Assembly (NCBI GenBank): GCA_018396935.1
Contig: JAGTRA010000025.1
Coordinates: forward strand, 1-10,679
Direction: 5' to 3'
DNA: 10,679 bases
Source of the DNA: Candidatus Bathyarchaeota archaeon
Lineage (GTDB): Archaea; Thermoproteota; Bathyarchaeia; Bathyarchaeales; Bathycorpusculaceae
Shown: in pieces, positions 1 to 6,766 of the stretch
Layout: every line of letters starts with the position of its first letter
Position numbering within the stretch: position 1 is the stretch's first letter
Translations under genes and position numbers: made by a program
Notes under the pieces: generated by a model
Databases searched by the model: none
What the model was told of the DNA's origin: nothing
What the model saw: only the letters and a program-made list of their open reading frames with translations

Positions 1-5
1 CTGAG

Positions 6-1835
6 ATGTGTGGAATATTTGGCTGTGTTTTGAAAGAGGGAAATGCTGCTCCGTTGATACATCAAGCTTTAAAAAGACTCGAGTACCGCGGCTACGATTC
101 AGTAGGTGAGGCCACGATATATGATGGAAAGCTCTACATCAAAAAAGATGCTGGGAAAATAGATGATGTACATAAAATACATAATCTTGACAGCTTACCT
201 GGAAGAATAGGTATTGGCCATACAAGATGGGCAACTCATGGTGCACCTCTCCAAGTTAATGCGCACCCCCATATTGATTGCACAGGTCAGATAGCTGTAG
301 TGCATAACGGCATAATAGAGAACTTCTCCGAACTTAAAGCAGAACTTGAAAGTAAAGGCCACGTATTCAGATCAAAAACAGATACAGAAGTTATAGCTCA
401 TCTCATAGAGGAAATTATCAAAAATAAGCCCTCAACAAGTTTAGAAGAAGCTGTTTTAGAAAGTGTTAGGAAACTTGAGGGTTCCTATGCAATTGCGGTA
501 ATTTCACCTATAGATCCAGACAAAATTGTGTGCGCCAAAAATGAAAGCCCCCTAGTTATAGGTGTAGGACATGAAGCATTATTTTGCGCCTCAGACATTC
601 CCGCCTTTCTGCCTTTAACAAACAAAGTAATTTTAATCGAAGACGGAGAAGTTGCCACATTATCCACGAGCGGTTTAACTATAAGGAAAATCGTGGACGG
701 AAGCTTGGTTACACGAGAGCCAAAAGTTATTGACTGGACCCCTGAAATGGCGATTAAGCAAGGTTATCCACACTTTATGATTAAGGAGATTCATGAACAG
801 CCTCAGTGCCTTCGTAACACATTGAGGTTACAAGAGCATTACTTAGATTTGATGGCAACATTTCTAGATCGTGCGCGTGAAGTGTTCCTCGTAGCTTGCG
901 GCACATCTTATCACGCATGTCTAGCAGCCTCGTACATGTTCTCAAAACTTGCATGTCTTGCTACATACCCTGTCATAGCATCAGAATTTATAGAGCAGTA
1001 CGGCAAATCGGTAAATATTGACAGTACAATTTTAGCAGTAAGTCAATCGGGTGAGACCGCTGATACGCTTGCCGCTGTAAACTTAGCCAGACAAAAAGCA
1101 GCGACGATTTTAGGTTTGACAAATGTGATAGGATCCACTTTAACAAGAATATCTAGGGTATATATATGTCAACAGTCAGGGCCGGAAATAGGAGTAGCAG
1201 CTACAAAAACATTCACGTCACAGTTATCTGTTCTAGCACAGATAGCCCTTCGGCTCGCGAAAAAAAGAGGCAAAGTATCACAGGACGAGATTGATTATAT
1301 CGAGACAAAATTGAAAATCATGCCTGAAATTGTTGAAAAAACTATTCTAAGCCAAGAGGAGAAAGTTAAAGTAATCGCTGAGAAATATAAGAATTCTAAA
1401 GTCTTCTTCTTCTTAGGTAGAGGAATAAGCACAGCAACTGCTTATGAAGGTAGGCTTAAGCTTATGGAAATAGCCTATATACCATCTATAGCTTTTCCAG
1501 CAGGGGAAAGCAAACATGGCCCGATAAGCCTAGTAGAGGAAGGGTTCCCCACGATTTTTATATGCCCAAAGGACGAAACGCGTAAAACTATAATCGGCAA
1601 TATCATGGAGATGAAGGCTCGAGGAGCTAGGATAATCACCGTAAATGAGGAGGGGGATGACGAAATTAAAAAGCTCGCAGACGACTATATAGAGATACCG
1701 AAGGGCGTACCGGATGTACTATCGCCCATTGCTTATGTAATTCCACTACAACTACTAGCATATTACGTGGCTGTAAAGAAGGGTTATGATCCAGATAAAC
1801 CAAGGAATTTGGCTAAATCAGTAACTGTGAAGTAA
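6..1835 (+). CDS. glmS: Glutamine--fructose-6-phosphate aminotransferase (isomerizing), GlmS
   Basis: Cytoplasmic enzyme that makes glucosamine-6-phosphate from fructose-6-phosphate and glutamine, the entry to UDP-GlcNAc and surface glycans. The 609-residue protein matches the usual GlmS length of about 600-610. The N-terminal class II glutamine amidotransferase domain (about 1-235) has the nucleophile Cys2 directly after Met1, HTRWATHG at 72-79 and NGIIENF at 101-107. Two SIS sugar-isomerase domains follow (about 290-425 and 460-600), with CGTSYHA at 298-304, SQSGET at 346-351, ATKTFTSQ at 399-406, the catalytic-loop ESKHGP at 501-506 (Lys503, His504) and the typical tail PRNLAKSVTVK. The ATG at 6 is certain because Cys2 must be exposed by Met removal. 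Only 5 bases upstream are visible, so its promoter is outside the window. The reading frame is intact with no odd substitution at the catalytic positions. The next gene, pcm, lies 49 nt downstream on the same strand. Confidence 0.97.
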   Translation: MCGIFGCVLKEGNAAPLIHQALKRLEYRGYDSVGEATIYDGKLYIKKDAGKIDDVHKIHNLDSLPGRIGIGHTRWATHGAPLQVNAHPHIDCTGQIAVVHNGIIENFSELKAELESKGHVFRSKTDTEVIAHLIEEIIKNKPSTSLEEAVLESVRKLEGSYAIAVISPIDPDKIVCAKNESPLVIGVGHEALFCASDIPAFLPLTNKVILIEDGEVATLSTSGLTIRKIVDGSLVTREPKVIDWTPEMAIKQGYPHFMIKEIHEQPQCLRNTLRLQEHYLDLMATFLDRAREVFLVACGTSYHACLAASYMFSKLACLATYPVIASEFIEQYGKSVNIDSTILAVSQSGETADTLAAVNLARQKAATILGLTNVIGSTLTRISRVYICQQSGPEIGVAATKTFTSQLSVLAQIALRLAKKRGKVSQDEIDYIETKLKIMPEIVEKTILSQEEKVKVIAEKYKNSKVFFFLGRGISTATAYEGRLKLMEIAYIPSIAFPAGESKHGPISLVEEGFPTIFICPKDETRKTIIGNIMEMKARGARIITVNEEGDDEIKKLADDYIEIPKGVPDVLSPIAYVIPLQLLAYYVAVKKGYDPDKPRNLAKSVTVK

Positions 1836-1884
1836 AAAGGTAGAAAAGTAACATTAAATGTTAGAACACTAGTTTAAGATATCG

Positions 1885-2130
1885 GTGAAACTATTGGAAA
1901 GAAACTGGGAAGAATTGATTGAAGATCTAAAGAGGGAGGGAATCCTTCGAACTCCAACCGTTATTAGAGCGATGCTCACCGTACCCAGAGCAAAGTTTCT
2001 ACCTGAGGATATGAAGCCATACGGCGCTTCAGATACGCCCCTTCCAATCGGGTTTGGGCAGACTGTTTCTGCGCCACATGGCTTCAGCGTATCGCTGAGC
2101 CAGGCGAAACATGGTTGCAATAATGAATGA
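1885..2130 (+). CDS. N-terminal fragment of Pcm as read without correction
   Basis: This 81-residue frame carries the Pcm N-terminal helices and the substrate-proximal motif GQTVSAPH (its residues 58-65). It then reads through the insertion as [10 protein letters not shown] and ends in the unrelated tail HGCNNE at TGA 2128-2130. It has no SAM-binding core, so it cannot be an active methyltransferase alone. It overlaps the following frame by 20 nt, a geometry that would allow termination-coupled reinitiation at ATG 2111. Confidence 0.5.
   Translation: MKLLERNWEELIEDLKREGILRTPTVIRAMLTVPRAKFLPEDMKPYGASDTPLPIGFGQTVSAPHGFSVSLSQAKHGCNNE
2080..2110 (+). other. 31-nt GC-rich hairpin insertion within pcm
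   Basis: Relative to the expected coding sequence (SAPH followed by MVAIM), about 31 nt are extra. The first 22 nt (2080-2101) fold into a nearly perfect stem-loop: GGCT (2080-2083) pairs with AGCC (2098-2101), T2084 is bulged, CAGCG (2085-2089) pairs with CGCTG (2093-2097), and the loop is TAT. Nine unpaired bases (2102-2110) follow. The insertion is 19/31 G+C, clearly richer than its surroundings. Its exact limits are ambiguous by a few bases because ACATGG occurs at both edges. Confidence 0.75.
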
Positions 2131-2599
2131 AGCCCTCCGATTGGAGAAGGGTAATAAGGTACTTGAAGTAGGCTCTGGCTCAGGTTGGCATGCGGCTACT
2201 ATAGCGGAAATCGTAGCTCCCAGTGATTCCCCAAGGAGCGAATGGGGACATGTTTACACCATCGAGATTATAAGAGAGTTGGCTGATTTTGCTCGAAAAA
2301 ACATAATTAAGAATGGCTACGGAGACAGAGTTACGGTGATATGTGGCGATGGTTCCATGGGTTATCCTGAAAAGGCACCCTACGATCGAATCTTAGTAAC
2401 AGCAGCTGCGCCAGATATTCCTAAACCTTTGATTGATCAATTAAAGCCTTGGGGCATTATGGTCATCCCTGTAGGGGGAGTTCACTTATTCCAGAGATTA
2501 ATAAGAGTTATAAAAAAGCCAGATGGTAACATTGAGAAAGAAAATTTAGGTGGAGTTGCCTTTGTACCTCTAACTGGGCGATATGGACATCAAGTTTAG
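2111..2599 (+). CDS. C-terminal SAM-binding part of Pcm
   Basis: This 162-residue frame begins with an ATG that is also the family-conserved position after SAPH, and it contains the Rossmann methyltransferase core: [13 protein letters not shown] (motif I), [33 protein letters not shown], and WGIMVIPVG. It lacks the N-terminal motif supplied by the preceding overlapping frame. No convincing Shine-Dalgarno sequence precedes 2111; the bases just upstream belong to the hairpin insertion. If both pieces are translated, they might assemble as a split enzyme, but nothing in the sequence proves this. Its stop lies 4 nt from the stop of the converging fen1 gene. Confidence 0.6.
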   Translation: MVAIMNEALRLEKGNKVLEVGSGSGWHAATIAEIVAPSDSPRSEWGHVYTIEIIRELADFARKNIIKNGYGDRVTVICGDGSMGYPEKAPYDRILVTAAAPDIPKPLIDQLKPWGIMVIPVGGVHLFQRLIRVIKKPDGNIEKENLGGVAFVPLTGRYGHQV

Positions 2600-2603
2600 A
2601 ATC

Positions 2604-3638
2604 TCAACCAAACCACTTTTCGAGGGTCGTCTTACCCTTTATCTTAGTTAATCCCTGTTTCATTCGCTCTAAGGCTTTTCTAACTCTATCTTCAGAGAAA
2701 TCTCTTTCTCCGCATAGAAAATCGATAACTTCTTCTACTTTGGGCTCCTTCCACGAAATCTCATAGTTATCAGTAACTTTAGGGTTCAGGAACATTTCCC
2801 TTATTTTTTGAGGTTCGATCGGAAATTCAGCGTTTTTTATATGAGGCAAAGCCTTTTCTAAGTTTCCATATTCCCTTATCAGCTTCAACGCTGTCTTTGA
2901 ACCAAGACCTTTAATGCCTTCAGGATTGTAGTCTGTCCCAATAAGTATGGCTATATCGATCAGCTGCTGATGCGTTATTCCTAGATCTTTTAAGACTTTA
3001 TCCAACTCTACAACTTCAGGGACAACTTCAACGTATACGCTCTTACCCGGAAGCTTTCTACGACCGGAAATGGTCACATTCCTAACAAGTCTAGGTGCGC
3101 CAAAAAGAAGACTGTCGTAATCCTGACTTGCACAATAATCAGCATCACCGCGTTTAACCAAATAGGCGGCTTGAGCCTCACCCTCACCTGGAGCTTGGAC
3201 CCAAGGGATACCCATAAGGTCTAAGAGGCGTTTACTATCTTCAACCATGTAATCTTTAAGGGTTGATGTTGCTTGCGCATACTTTCGAGCTTCTTCAATT
3301 TTTCCCTCCTTCAAAGCCTGTTCATACCTTGCTAGAGCCTCTTCCTTAACCCTCCTGCTCCTTTTGATTTCAGCCTCCTTAAGGGCTGGTGGTGTGCCAT
3401 CAAAAACATATATTGGCTTTATGCCAAGCTCAATGAGGTTACATGTCCTATACAATAGACCACTAAGGTGACTTGTTATCCTGTCACTGTGATCTTTAAG
3501 AGGCGTACCATCAGGCTGCCGTATTATAGCTAAGAACTGGTAAAGTGCGTTATAGGCATCTATCGCAATAGATTTTCCGGATAGATCCTCAAGATTTATA
3601 ACGGCTTTAGGAACAAGATCTTTTAGATTTACACCCAA
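2604..3638 (-). CDS. fen: Flap endonuclease 1 (FEN1/XPG family)
   Basis: Structure-specific 5' nuclease that removes flaps during Okazaki-fragment maturation and long-patch base excision repair, working with the PCNA clamp. The 344 residues cover the whole archaeal family length. The metal-binding acidic residues are all present: Asp27 (AIDAYN), Asp80 (VFDGTPP), Glu152 and Glu154 (GEGEAQAAY), Asp173 and Asp175 (SQDYDS), and Asp236 (IGTDYN). A helix-hairpin-helix follows (GIKGLGSKTALKLI, 241-254). The C-terminus KTTLEKWFG looks like the PCNA-binding PIP box, with Lys where Gln is usual. The start is TTG at 3638-3636: it gives Met-Gly-Val, whose N-terminus is required in this family, and upstream in-frame codons offer no better start. 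The gene is transcribed leftward, converging on pcm with 4 nt between stops and diverging from the zinc-ribbon gene. Confidence 0.96.
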   Translation of the reverse strand: MGVNLKDLVPKAVINLEDLSGKSIAIDAYNALYQFLAIIRQPDGTPLKDHSDRITSHLSGLLYRTCNLIELGIKPIYVFDGTPPALKEAEIKRSRRVKEEALARYEQALKEGKIEEARKYAQATSTLKDYMVEDSKRLLDLMGIPWVQAPGEGEAQAAYLVKRGDADYCASQDYDSLLFGAPRLVRNVTISGRRKLPGKSVYVEVVPEVVELDKVLKDLGITHQQLIDIAILIGTDYNPEGIKGLGSKTALKLIREYGNLEKALPHIKNAEFPIEPQKIREMFLNPKVTDNYEISWKEPKVEEVIDFLCGERDFSEDRVRKALERMKQGLTKIKGKTTLEKWFG

Positions 3639-3673
3639 ATGGCGCGCCCCGACAAAGAACTACAAAATACTAC

Positions 3674-3681
3674 TTAATAAA
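3674..3681 (-). promoter_or_regulatory. Candidate TATA box for fen1
   Basis: On the minus strand this reads TTTATTAA, about 36-43 nt upstream of the TTG start. With the usual archaeal TATA-to-start distance of about 25 nt, transcription would begin near 3650, leaving a short 5' leader that consists largely of the GC-rich GGGGCGCGCC. Called from sequence and spacing only. Confidence 0.45.
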
Positions 3682-3700
3682 CATGTAATGATTTTCAACG

Positions 3701-3712
3701 TATAGAATATAA
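3701..3712 (+). promoter_or_regulatory. Candidate TATA box for the zinc-ribbon/aEF1-beta unit
   Basis: TATAGAATATAA lies 46-57 nt before the ATG at 3759 in the 120-nt divergent gap shared with fen1, so transcription would start near 3730-3735 with a leader of about 25 nt. A second AT-rich element (AATTTAAA, 3725-3732) is an alternative that would give an almost leaderless transcript. Which is used cannot be decided from sequence. Confidence 0.35.
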
Positions 3713-3758
3713 GGAAGCTTCGCAATTTAAACAGTTATTAATTTGGGAGAAAAAGGAG

Positions 3759-3947
3759 ATGTCCGGAAAAACTGTAAACTTAACACTAACATCATGTACA
3801 AGTTGCGGAAAGCCTATCCCTCCGGCTACGAAAGCGACTAAATTCCCATGTCCAAATTGTGGTGAAATAATAATAAGACGTTGTGAGAAATGCAGAAATT
3901 TCGGTCGACAATATAAATGCCCAAAATGCGGCTTTACAGGACCATAA
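3759..3947 (+). CDS. Small zinc-ribbon, predicted RNA-binding translation protein (COG2888-like)
   Basis: The 62-residue protein has four Cys-x-x-Cys pairs: Cys13/16, Cys31/34, Cys42/45 and Cys54/57. This is the pattern of the archaeal double zinc-ribbon family annotated as predicted RNA-binding proteins with a role in translation, and it should bind two zinc ions. The end CPKCGFTGP is characteristic. The ATG at 3759 is preceded by GGGAG at 3745-3749 (9-nt spacing) and by AGGAG touching the start codon; the former is the better-placed ribosome site. It sits 23 nt upstream of aEF1-beta, a neighbour pair recurrent in archaea, which supports a translation role. The exact biochemical function of the family is not established, so the call rests on family resemblance and context. 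Confidence 0.88.
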   Translation: MSGKTVNLTLTSCTSCGKPIPPATKATKFPCPNCGEIIIRRCEKCRNFGRQYKCPKCGFTGP

Positions 3948-3970
3948 GGTACAAAGGGGGGGATGATTGA

Positions 3971-4246
3971 TTGGGAAGCGTAATCGCCTATTATAAAATT
4001 TTCCCAACAGATATAACTATTAGCTTTGATTACTTGAAGCAGAAAATTGAAAGCACCCTACCTGAATTTGCTGAAATACAGGGATATAGCGAGGAGCCTA
4101 TAGCCTTCGGGCTCAAAGCGTTAATATGTGCGGTTAAGATCCCGGAAGATAAAGCAGGTGTACTCGAAGAGTTAGAGAAAAAACTTGGAGAAATAGGTGA
4201 GATAAGCCAAGTTCAGCCCTTAATGGTTAGGAGAGTAAGCAGATAA
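3971..4246 (+). CDS. ef1b: Archaeal elongation factor 1-beta (aEF1B guanine nucleotide exchange factor)
   Basis: Exchange factor that reloads EF-1alpha with GTP during translation elongation. The 91 residues match the compact archaeal form, a single ferredoxin-like domain without the N-terminal extension of eukaryotic EF1B. Conserved features are the N-terminal strand GSVIAYYKIFP, the central EPIAFGLKALICAVKIPED, and the C-terminal ISQVQPLMVRRVSR. The start is TTG at 3971: an in-frame TGA sits immediately upstream (3968-3970), so no longer form is possible, and a run of seven G (3956-3962) 8 nt upstream gives a strong ribosome-binding site. The ATG at 3963 is out of frame. Probably cotranscribed with the zinc-ribbon gene. 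Confidence 0.94.
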   Translation: MGSVIAYYKIFPTDITISFDYLKQKIESTLPEFAEIQGYSEEPIAFGLKALICAVKIPEDKAGVLEELEKKLGEIGEISQVQPLMVRRVSR

Positions 4247-4265
4247 AGTTAAAAACGCGTTAAAA

Positions 4266-4273
4266 TTTATATA
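4266..4273 (+). promoter_or_regulatory. Candidate TATA box for the cdc48 operon
   Basis: TTTATATA lies in the 92-nt gap between aEF1-beta and cdc48, the largest gap on this strand after the divergent region. Transcription would begin near 4295-4300, giving a leader of about 40 nt. A perfect 8-bp palindrome AACGCGTT (4254-4261) sits just upstream where a BRE or an operator could lie; no regulator can be assigned to it. Confidence 0.55.
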
Positions 4274-4338
4274 GGAATTAGAGTTGTTTCGAACAAGATG
4301 CTAACTTACTAGATTGGGTAATTGAAGAAGGGTTCTAA

Positions 4339-6522
4339 ATGAGTGAAGAGAGACGAGAAGTTCAACTACGAGTAGGCGATGCGAAGCAGAGAGATGTAGG
4401 GAGGGGTATAGCTCGCATTGACCAAAAGACGATGCAGAAACTTGGCATAAGTGCTGGTGACGTGATAGAAATTATTGGTAAGAGGATGACGTCAGCAATA
4501 GCATGGCCAGCGTATAGTGAGGATCAAAACCGTGACATAATAAGGATAGATGGTTTTACACGGAAAAATGCTGGCGTAGCAATAAATGAATATGTGATAG
4601 TGAGACCTGCCAAGGTAAAGGAAGCCTTGAACGTAACGTTAGCACCTGTTGACATGCGCCTTAATGTCGATGAAGACTTCACCAATTTCGTCAAAAACCG
4701 CTTAATGGAGAGAACTCTTGTAGAGGGAGATACAACACTCGTCATGATGCTCGGGCATGCAATACCGTTCATAGTGGCAAAAACAAGACCTCACGGCATC
4801 GTAAAGGTAACTCCCGAAACTAAGCTTACTATTTTAAGCGAGCCCGTACCAGAAGGAAAAGGAGTGCCTAGAACAACCTATGAAGATATAGGAGGACTTC
4901 ATGAGGAAATACAACGAGTAAGGGAAATGGTTGAACTTCCTCTCAGACATCCAGAACTCTTCCAGAGACTTGGAATAGATCCACCTAAGGGTGTGCTTCT
5001 GTATGGTCCGCCTGGATGTGGAAAAACTCTACTAGCAAGAGCGGTAGCAAACGAATCGGAAGCGAACTTCTTCTCTATAAACGGACCGGAGATTATGAGC
5101 AAATTCTATGGCGAATCAGAGGCGAGACTCAGAGAAATCTTCCAGCAAGCTCAGCAAAACGCTCCAAGTATAATATTTATAGATGAGTTAGATGCAATCG
5201 CCCCAAAACGGGAAGAAGTAACGGGTGAAGTTGAGAGGCGAGTTGTAGCCCAGTTACTTGCGTTAATGGACGGTCTATCAGGAAGAGGTAATGTCATAGT
5301 GATAGGTGCAACTAATCGACCTGAAGCGCTAGATCCAGCGCTACGTAGACCAGGAAGGTTTGATAGAGAAATCGAGATAGGAGTACCAGATAAGCAAGGA
5401 AGATACGAAATTCTTCAAATTCACACAAGGGGAATGCCGCTAGCTGAGGATGTAGACCTGAAGAAGTTGGCAGAAATGACTCATGGATATACAGGTGCCG
5501 ACCTCGCCGCGCTTTGCCGAGAGACGGCTATGAAAGCGCTTAGACGATACCTTCCTCAAATAAATCTTGAAGAAGAGCGCATACCTCCAGAAGTATTAGA
5601 GAAAATGGAAGTCAAAATGGAGGATTTCTTGAACGCATATAAGGAAATAACACCAACCGCTATGCGGGAGGTATACGTAGAAGTACCAACGGTACGGTGG
5701 GACGATATTGGAGGCTTAGATGGTGTAAAACAAGAACTTAGAGAGGCCGTTGAATGGCCTATCAGAAACCCAGAAGTATTTAAACGAATGGGGATTAAGC
5801 CACCTAAGGGTGTGCTTCTGTATGGTCCGCCTGGATGTGGAAAAACTCTACTAGCAAGAGCGGTAGCAACTGAGAGCGGAGCAAACTTTATAACTATAAA
5901 AGGTCCTGAAGTATTTTCAAAATGGGTAGGAGAATCTGAGAAGGCTATAAGGGAAGTTTTCAGAAAAGCTAGAATGGCAGCGCCAGCTGTAATATTCTTT
6001 GATGAGATAGATTCGCTTGCACCCCGTAGAGGATTAGGCTACGCTGACAGCGGTGTAACAGAACGTGTAATTAGCCAACTTTTGACGGAGATGGATGGGA
6101 TAGTAGCACTTGAGGGGGTGGTTGTGATGGCAGCTACAAATAGGCCAGATATCGTTGACCCAGCTATTCTTCGCCCTGGAAGATTTGATAGGCTGATATA
6201 TGTACCTCCACCTGACGAGAAAAGCCGTCTCCAAATATTGAAGATACATACAAGGAGCATGCCATTGGCGAAAGATGTGAATCTTGAGGTAATAGCATCT
6301 ATGACTAATAATTACTCCGGCGCAGACATAGAGGCGCTATGCAGAGAAGCTGCCTTGCAAGCTCTTAGAAGAGACATAAACACAAAAGAAGTAACTATGA
6401 GAGACTTTGAGGAAGCTATGAAAAAAGTTGGACCGTCAATAACACCTGACATGGAGAAATGGTACAAAAGCTTCATGCAGCAAATTAGGCAAATACAGAA
6501 ACCAGCAACACCCGTGGCTTAG
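4339..6522 (+). CDS. cdc48: CDC48/VCP-family AAA+ ATPase (VAT-type unfoldase)
   Basis: Hexameric double-ring ATPase that unfolds and extracts proteins, often upstream of the proteasome. The 727 residues give the full architecture. The N-domain (double-psi barrel plus second lobe) spans about 5-175. D1 has Walker A GPPGCGKT at 223-230, pore KFYGES at 255-260, Walker B IIFIDELD at 278-285 and arginine-finger region RRPGRFDRE at 336-344. D2 has Walker A at 496-503, pore KWVGES at 528-533, Walker B VIFFDEID at 551-558, and RPGRFDR at 612-618. The C-terminus (KPATPVA) lacks the HbYX motif that docks to the proteasome core. Two points stand out: both Walker A loops have Cys at the fifth position, and a 70-bp block including each is identical in DNA. 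The ATG at 4339 follows a weak ribosome site (AAGGGT). It is the first gene of a five-gene array. Confidence 0.97.
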   Translation: MSEERREVQLRVGDAKQRDVGRGIARIDQKTMQKLGISAGDVIEIIGKRMTSAIAWPAYSEDQNRDIIRIDGFTRKNAGVAINEYVIVRPAKVKEALNVTLAPVDMRLNVDEDFTNFVKNRLMERTLVEGDTTLVMMLGHAIPFIVAKTRPHGIVKVTPETKLTILSEPVPEGKGVPRTTYEDIGGLHEEIQRVREMVELPLRHPELFQRLGIDPPKGVLLYGPPGCGKTLLARAVANESEANFFSINGPEIMSKFYGESEARLREIFQQAQQNAPSIIFIDELDAIAPKREEVTGEVERRVVAQLLALMDGLSGRGNVIVIGATNRPEALDPALRRPGRFDREIEIGVPDKQGRYEILQIHTRGMPLAEDVDLKKLAEMTHGYTGADLAALCRETAMKALRRYLPQINLEEERIPPEVLEKMEVKMEDFLNAYKEITPTAMREVYVEVPTVRWDDIGGLDGVKQELREAVEWPIRNPEVFKRMGIKPPKGVLLYGPPGCGKTLLARAVATESGANFITIKGPEVFSKWVGESEKAIREVFRKARMAAPAVIFFDEIDSLAPRRGLGYADSGVTERVISQLLTEMDGIVALEGVVVMAATNRPDIVDPAILRPGRFDRLIYVPPPDEKSRLQILKIHTRSMPLAKDVNLEVIASMTNNYSGADIEALCREAALQALRRDINTKEVTMRDFEEAMKKVGPSITPDMEKWYKSFMQQIRQIQKPATPVA
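4981..5050 (+). repeat. Copy 1 of 70-bp identical direct repeat (D1 Walker A region)
   Basis: This block encodes residues 215-237 of CDC48, from PPKGVLL through ARAVA, and is base-for-base identical to 5800-5869, including every synonymous position. Identity starts abruptly after GAT (Asp214) and ends before the Asn/Thr difference at the next codon. The flanking D1 and D2 sequences differ freely. Confidence 0.95.
5800..5869 (+). repeat. Copy 2 of 70-bp identical direct repeat (D2 Walker A region)
   Basis: This block encodes residues 488-510 of CDC48 and is the exact partner of 4981-5050, lying 819 bp downstream in the same frame. The most economical explanation is intragenic gene conversion between the two ATPase domains. 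Confidence 0.95.
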
Positions 6523-6533
6523 GGCGATCTAAA

Positions 6534-6761
6534 ATGTCTAAAAAAATTTGGAAGGAGCTACCAACACATTGTGTGTTATTGGAAATGCTCAAAAAGAAGG
6601 GAGCAATGACTGACACTGAATTGTTTGAATATTTAAACGAAGAGTACAAGGATGTAGGAGTTAAAGAATTCTACGAAATACTAATGAGGCTTGAAATCGC
6701 CGGTAAGATCCGCATTACTTCAATGGCACGTGGGAAGAAAAGAGTAGAGCTCATAACGTAA
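6534..6761 (+). CDS. Small winged-helix-like protein downstream of cdc48
   Basis: A 75-residue, highly charged cytoplasmic protein without a signal peptide, membrane segment or cysteine pairs. The pattern of about three helices (8-22, 26-38, 43-57) followed by a hairpin-like basic end (IRITSMARGKKRVELIT) fits a single winged helix-turn-helix domain. The segment KKKGAMTDTELFEYL resembles the first part of such a fold, and LMRLEIAGKIRI the recognition helix and wing. I do not recognise a named gene. The ATG at 6534 is 11 nt after the cdc48 stop, and the next gene starts 5 nt after its own stop, so it is almost certainly translated from the cdc48 message. It could be a transcription regulator, an RNA-binding factor or a CDC48 partner; sequence alone does not choose. 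Confidence 0.8.
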   Translation: MSKKIWKELPTHCVLLEMLKKKGAMTDTELFEYLNEEYKDVGVKEFYEILMRLEIAGKIRITSMARGKKRVELIT

Positions 6762-6766
6762 GTGCT

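Larger units (their letters stand above)
1885..2599 (+). pseudogene. pcm: Frame-disrupted protein-L-isoaspartate O-methyltransferase (pcm) with a 31-nt hairpin insertion
   Basis: SAM-dependent repair methyltransferase acting on isoaspartyl residues of damaged proteins. Frame 1 starts at GTG 1885 and gives the N-terminal part with the family motif [13 protein letters not shown]. The expected continuation, [14 protein letters not shown] followed by SAM motif I ([13 protein letters not shown]), [10 protein letters not shown] and VTAAAP, is in another frame from 2111. Removing about 31 nt near 2080-2110 joins the halves as SAPH-MVAIM and gives 65+162=227 residues, the normal archaeal length. No other stop or frame defect is present, so the lesion is either recent or tolerated. 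There is no clear Shine-Dalgarno sequence before the GTG; the AT-rich palindrome AACATTAAATGTT (1850-1862) could include a TATA-like element giving a near-leaderless message. Possible explanations are a pseudogene, a split but functional gene, an undetected splicing or recoding event, or an assembly error. The family is certain; its functional state is not. Confidence 0.85.

Noticed and set aside
2077..2113. Translational bypassing like phage T4 gene 60
   Set aside because: A hairpin follows the His codon CAT, but the matching landing codon CAT at 2110-2112 is in the wrong frame, and the in-frame landing triplet before ATG is AAC, which does not match.
2104..2116. Programmed +1 frameshift at AAA-C in the pcm overlap
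   Set aside because: A +1 shift there would give a continuous protein with ten extra residues, but there is no slow codon, stop or recognisable shift signal; kept only as one possibility.
2071..2118. Archaeal bulge-helix-bulge intron in pcm
   Set aside because: For a 31-nt excision I tried the possible splice positions from 2076 to 2080. None gives a 4-bp central helix flanked by two 3-nt bulges. CATG at 2077-2080 can pair with CATG at 2110-2113, but that geometry would remove 33 nt and not restore the frame. A relaxed motif cannot be fully excluded without cDNA.
4500..4522. Resemblance of the pcm hairpin to CATGGCCAGCGTATAGTGAG in cdc48
   Set aside because: The cdc48 stretch encodes the conserved WPAYSED segment and has no inverted repeat, so the similarity is probably chance.
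6034..6260. Two overlapping leftward open frames inside cdc48, and similar ones inside other genes
   Set aside because: They are antisense shadows of strongly conserved coding sequence, with no ribosome site, promoter or recognisable domain.
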